DNA from: Bacteroidota bacterium
GTDB taxonomy: Bacteria > Bacteroidota > Bacteroidia > Chitinophagales > Saprospiraceae
Assembly (NCBI GenBank): GCA_024277695.1
Contig: JAJRUR010000072.1
Span: forward strand, 1-9,004
Length of the DNA stretch: 9,004 bases
Direction of reading: 5' to 3'
Shown here: positions 6,798-9,004 of the stretch, one piece after another
How the letters are laid out: every line of letters starts with the position of its first letter
How positions within the stretch are numbered: the first letter of the stretch is position 1
Position numbers and translations under genes: made by a program
Notes under the pieces: model-generated
Databases searched by the model: none
Told to the model about the DNA's origin: nothing
Seen by the model: only the letters and a program-made list of their open reading frames with translations

Positions 6798-7856
6798 TCA
6801 CTGAGTGTACATCTTATCATAATACTCCTGATATGCACCACTAGTGACGCGGTCCAGCCAATCTTGATTTTGAAGATACCAATCTACTGTAGCTTCCAAT
6901 CCGGTTTCAAAAGTATATTCAGGGCTCCAGCCCAATTCTTTTTCGATTTTTGATGCATCAATGGCATAACGCAAGTCGTGCCCGGCGCGGTCTTTGACAA
7001 AGGTGATAAGATCTTGAGATGAACCTACAGGACGATGGAGTTTTTTATCTACCGTATCACAGAGGAGTCTGATCAGATCGATATTTTTCCACTCGTTGAG
7101 TCCGCCAATATTGTAGGTCTCTCCATGCCGCCCTCGATGAAAAACCTGATCGATAGCACGTGCATGGTCTTCTACATGAAGCCAGTCGCGGACGTTTTCG
7201 CCCTTGCCATAGACAGGTAATGGTTTTTTTTGCACAATATTGTGGATAAATAGGGGGATGAGTTTTTCAGGAAACTGATTAGGGCCGTAGTTATTGGAAC
7301 AATTGCTGATAACTACCGGCATATGGTAGGTATGTCCCCAAGCCCTGACTAAGTGGTCTGATCCGGCTTTGGAAGCAGAATAAGGACTCCTTGGGTCATA
7401 GGGTGTTTTTTCGGTAAATAATTCCCTATCCATCGCCAATGACCCATAAACCTCATCTGTACTGACATGATAAAAAATTCGATCCTCAGTCGCCTCTTTC
7501 CACGTATCGCGCGCTGCATGCAGCAAATTGGCAGTTCCGAGTAGATTGGTTTTTATGAAGATCAGCGGATCCGAAATAGAGCGATCCACATGCGACTCTG
7601 CCGCTAGATGTATCACATGGGTGATGCTTTTGTTTGTGAATAATTCATGGATAAACAATTCATCTGTAATACAGCCTTTGACAAATGTATAGTTTGTAGC
7701 GTTTTCTATATCGCGCAGATTTTCCAAATTTCCGGCATAGGTCAGCTTATCTAGATTTATTATGTTATAACTAGGATATTTGGAGACAAACAAGCGTACC
7801 ACATGACTGCCTATAAATCCCGCTCCTCCGGTGATCAGTATATTTTTTTTGTTCAT
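6798..7856 (-). CDS. rfbB: dTDP-glucose 4,6-dehydratase
   Basis: RfbB (RmlB) is an NAD-dependent extended short-chain dehydrogenase that converts dTDP-glucose to dTDP-4-keto-6-deoxyglucose, the branch point for rhamnose, fucosamine-type and other deoxysugars. The 352-residue protein is full length. It shows TGGAGFIGSH (9-18), the catalytic STDEVYG segment (132-138, Thr133-Asp134-Glu135), the YSASK pair (Tyr159, Lys163), NNYGPNQFPEKLIP (188-201) and the NVRDWLHVEDH substrate-binding motif (221-231). The start ATG (7856-7854) is directly before the Rossmann strand. It is the first gene after the 155 bp gap that separates this group from cysN, so it may begin the transcription unit. rmlC and rmlD do not follow rfbA here, so the final sugar cannot be told from the window. 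Confidence 0.97.
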   Translation of the reverse strand: MNKKNILITGGAGFIGSHVVRLFVSKYPSYNIINLDKLTYAGNLENLRDIENATNYTFVKGCITDELFIHELFTNKSITHVIHLAAESHVDRSISDPLIFIKTNLLGTANLLHAARDTWKEATEDRIFYHVSTDEVYGSLAMDRELFTEKTPYDPRSPYSASKAGSDHLVRAWGHTYHMPVVISNCSNNYGPNQFPEKLIPLFIHNIVQKKPLPVYGKGENVRDWLHVEDHARAIDQVFHRGRHGETYNIGGLNEWKNIDLIRLLCDTVDKKLHRPVGSSQDLITFVKDRAGHDLRYAIDASKIEKELGWSPEYTFETGLEATVDWYLQNQDWLDRVTSGAYQEYYDKMYTQ

Positions 7857-7933
7857 TGGATGTATTGTTTTCTCTGTATATAAAAGAACTTAGAACCAGA
7901 TGTTGATATTGTAAGTTTTGCCAAAACAAGTCC

Positions 7934-7978
7934 TAAATAGTTGTATAATGCCAAATGGTATAATACTCTATGGTATAA
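7934..7978 (-). repeat. Three 15-bp direct repeats upstream of rfbB (possible regulatory site)
   Basis: On the minus strand, three consecutive 15-bp units each begin TTATAC, at 7978, 7963 and 7948. The first two share their first nine bases (TTATACCAT); the third shares TTATAC and the A at position 8. The rest of each unit differs. The array lies in the only longer gap of the right half, 78-122 bp upstream of the rfbB start. The second unit also holds TA-N3-TTTG, one base off the Bacteroidota -7 consensus TAnnTTTG, but no matching -33 element was found. Protein binding is inferred only. Confidence 0.45.
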
Positions 7979-8011
7979 GGACTAGGTATTTAAATAGTTT
8001 CTTCTGATTAG

Positions 8012-9004
8012 CTACAAAATCATACCGGCACCTACAGTCTCGTGTGTGGCTTCATCGATGAGGATAATACTACCTGTAATGCGGTTCTGGTTGTAAGGAT
8101 CTACAAAAAGAGGTTTTGTAGTACGCATTTTGATCCGAGCGATATCATTCATACCTATTTGGAGTGCATCTTGCTGTCTATGGAGTGTATTGATGTCCAG
8201 TTTATATTGTATTTCTTTGATGATACACCTAGCTTCGCGAGTCGTATGCAGGATGGTATATTTGCCCCTGAGCTGCAAGGGTACTTCATGGAACCAGCAG
8301 ATCATCACATCGAGATCTTGGGTTGATCGGGGCTGATTATTGGGTCGTACGATCATATCACCACGGCTGAGATCGTATTCGTTTTCTAACAAAATCGTTA
8401 CGGACATCGGTGGGAAGGCTTCACTCAATTCTCCATCCGCACAGTCTATTTTGGCTATTTTGGTCGTAAATCCTGTAGGTAATAGCATCACCTCATCTCC
8501 TTTTTTTAGGACTCCTCCTGCTACACGTCCTGCATAGCCTCGATAATCATGATATGCATCCGAAAACGGACGCAGCACATACTGCACCGGAAAACGCACA
8601 TCGATATAATTCATATCGCTGGCTATGTGGACATTTTCGAGATAATACATCAAGGTACTGCCTCCGTACCAATCCATATTTTCTGATCGATGTACTATAT
8701 TATCACCCAGTAGCGCCGATACAGGTATAAAGTGAATGTCTCTAATCCGGAGTTTGGCAGAAAATTGTTCCAGCTCTTCTTTGATAGCTTCATAGCGACT
8801 TTCGTCAAAATCTACCAAATCCATCTTATTGATACAAAAGACCAGATGTGGTATCTGGAGCAAGGATGCGATAATGGCGTGTCGTCTCGTCTGCTCTTGT
8901 ATGCCTTTGCGTGCATCTACGAGTACGAGGGCGACATTGGCGGTAGAGGCACCGGTCACCATATTGCGTGTGTACTGTATGTGTCCGGGTGTATCTGCTA
9001 TGAC
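8012..9004 (-). CDS. cysN: Sulfate adenylyltransferase subunit 1 (CysN), 5' end outside the window
   Basis: CysN is the GTPase subunit that, with CysD, makes adenosine 5'-phosphosulfate from ATP and sulfate. The frame is open to the window edge, so the first internal Met (8962) is not the start. The visible 330 residues begin in the GTPase domain with DTPGH (G3, residues 4-8) and QYTRNMVTGAS, then NKMD (G4, residues 59-62). They continue through two EF-Tu-like beta-barrel domains (for example YRGYAGRVAGG, LSRGDMIV) and end GAGMIL. The P-loop and roughly the first 85-90 residues are missing to the right. No APS kinase (CysC) domain is fused at the C terminus. EF-Tu is excluded by the domain II/III sequence, which fits CysN. 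The 155 bp gap to rfbB makes co-transcription uncertain. Confidence 0.95.
   Translation of the reverse strand, partial: VIADTPGHIQYTRNMVTGASTANVALVLVDARKGIQEQTRRHAIIASLLQIPHLVFCINKMDLVDFDESRYEAIKEELEQFSAKLRIRDIHFIPVSALLGDNIVHRSENMDWYGGSTLMYYLENVHIASDMNYIDVRFPVQYVLRPFSDAYHDYRGYAGRVAGGVLKKGDEVMLLPTGFTTKIAKIDCADGELSEAFPPMSVTILLENEYDLSRGDMIVRPNNQPRSTQDLDVMICWFHEVPLQLRGKYTILHTTREARCIIKEIQYKLDINTLHRQQDALQIGMNDIARIKMRTTKPLFVDPYNQNRITGSIILIDEATHETVGAGMIL

Noticed and set aside
7843..7850. Run of eight T (A8 on the coding strand) at codons 2-5 of rfbB, as a phase-variable tract
   Set aside because: Lys/Asn-rich starts are common in AT-rich genomes, eight bases is short, and the frame is intact; there is no further sign of variation.

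Overview
The window looks like chromosomal DNA of a Bacteroidota bacterium, possibly from the Saprospiria/Chitinophagales side of the phylum (a guess from protein style only). The reasons are moderately AT-rich DNA, start codons without clear Shine-Dalgarno sequences, a very long multi-SLBB polysaccharide export protein, a Wzz-type protein of the glycine-rich form seen in this phylum, and a stand-alone S23/IVP-type four-helix-bundle gene. No rRNA, tRNA, transposase, integrase or CRISPR array was seen.

All genes lie on the minus strand, so they read from right to left. The order is cysN (5' end cut by the window edge), a 155 bp gap with three 15-bp direct repeats, rfbB/rmlB, rfbA/rmlA, a 909-residue SLBB outer-membrane export protein, a Wzz-like chain-length/co-polymerase protein, a four-helix-bundle protein, a telomere-like heptanucleotide array, ugd, and a 157 bp AT-rich end segment in which another minus-strand gene may begin at the very edge. 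rfbA/SLBB and SLBB/wzz are separated by only 1 and 2 bp, which indicates an operon.

The genes form part of a surface polysaccharide locus. RfbA and RfbB make dTDP-glucose and dTDP-4-keto-6-deoxyglucose. Ugd makes UDP-glucuronate, an acidic sugar donor. The Wzz-like protein and the SLBB protein would form the inner-membrane and periplasmic/outer-membrane parts of the export path. CysN makes APS, the precursor of the sulfate donor PAPS; next to a capsule locus this hints that the polymer may be sulfated (inference). The glycosyltransferases, polymerase, flippase and rmlC/rmlD are not in the window.

The least ordinary segment is 1472-2046. A TTG-started four-helix-bundle gene ends inside a 7-bp tandem array (17 units in exact register plus two more) that fills the space up to the ugd start codon. 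The array contains a canonical G-quadruplex motif on the + strand and carries stop codons in all frames of both strands. It looks like a small cassette inserted into the polysaccharide operon. The 15-bp-period repeats upstream of rfbB are a second candidate regulatory structure.
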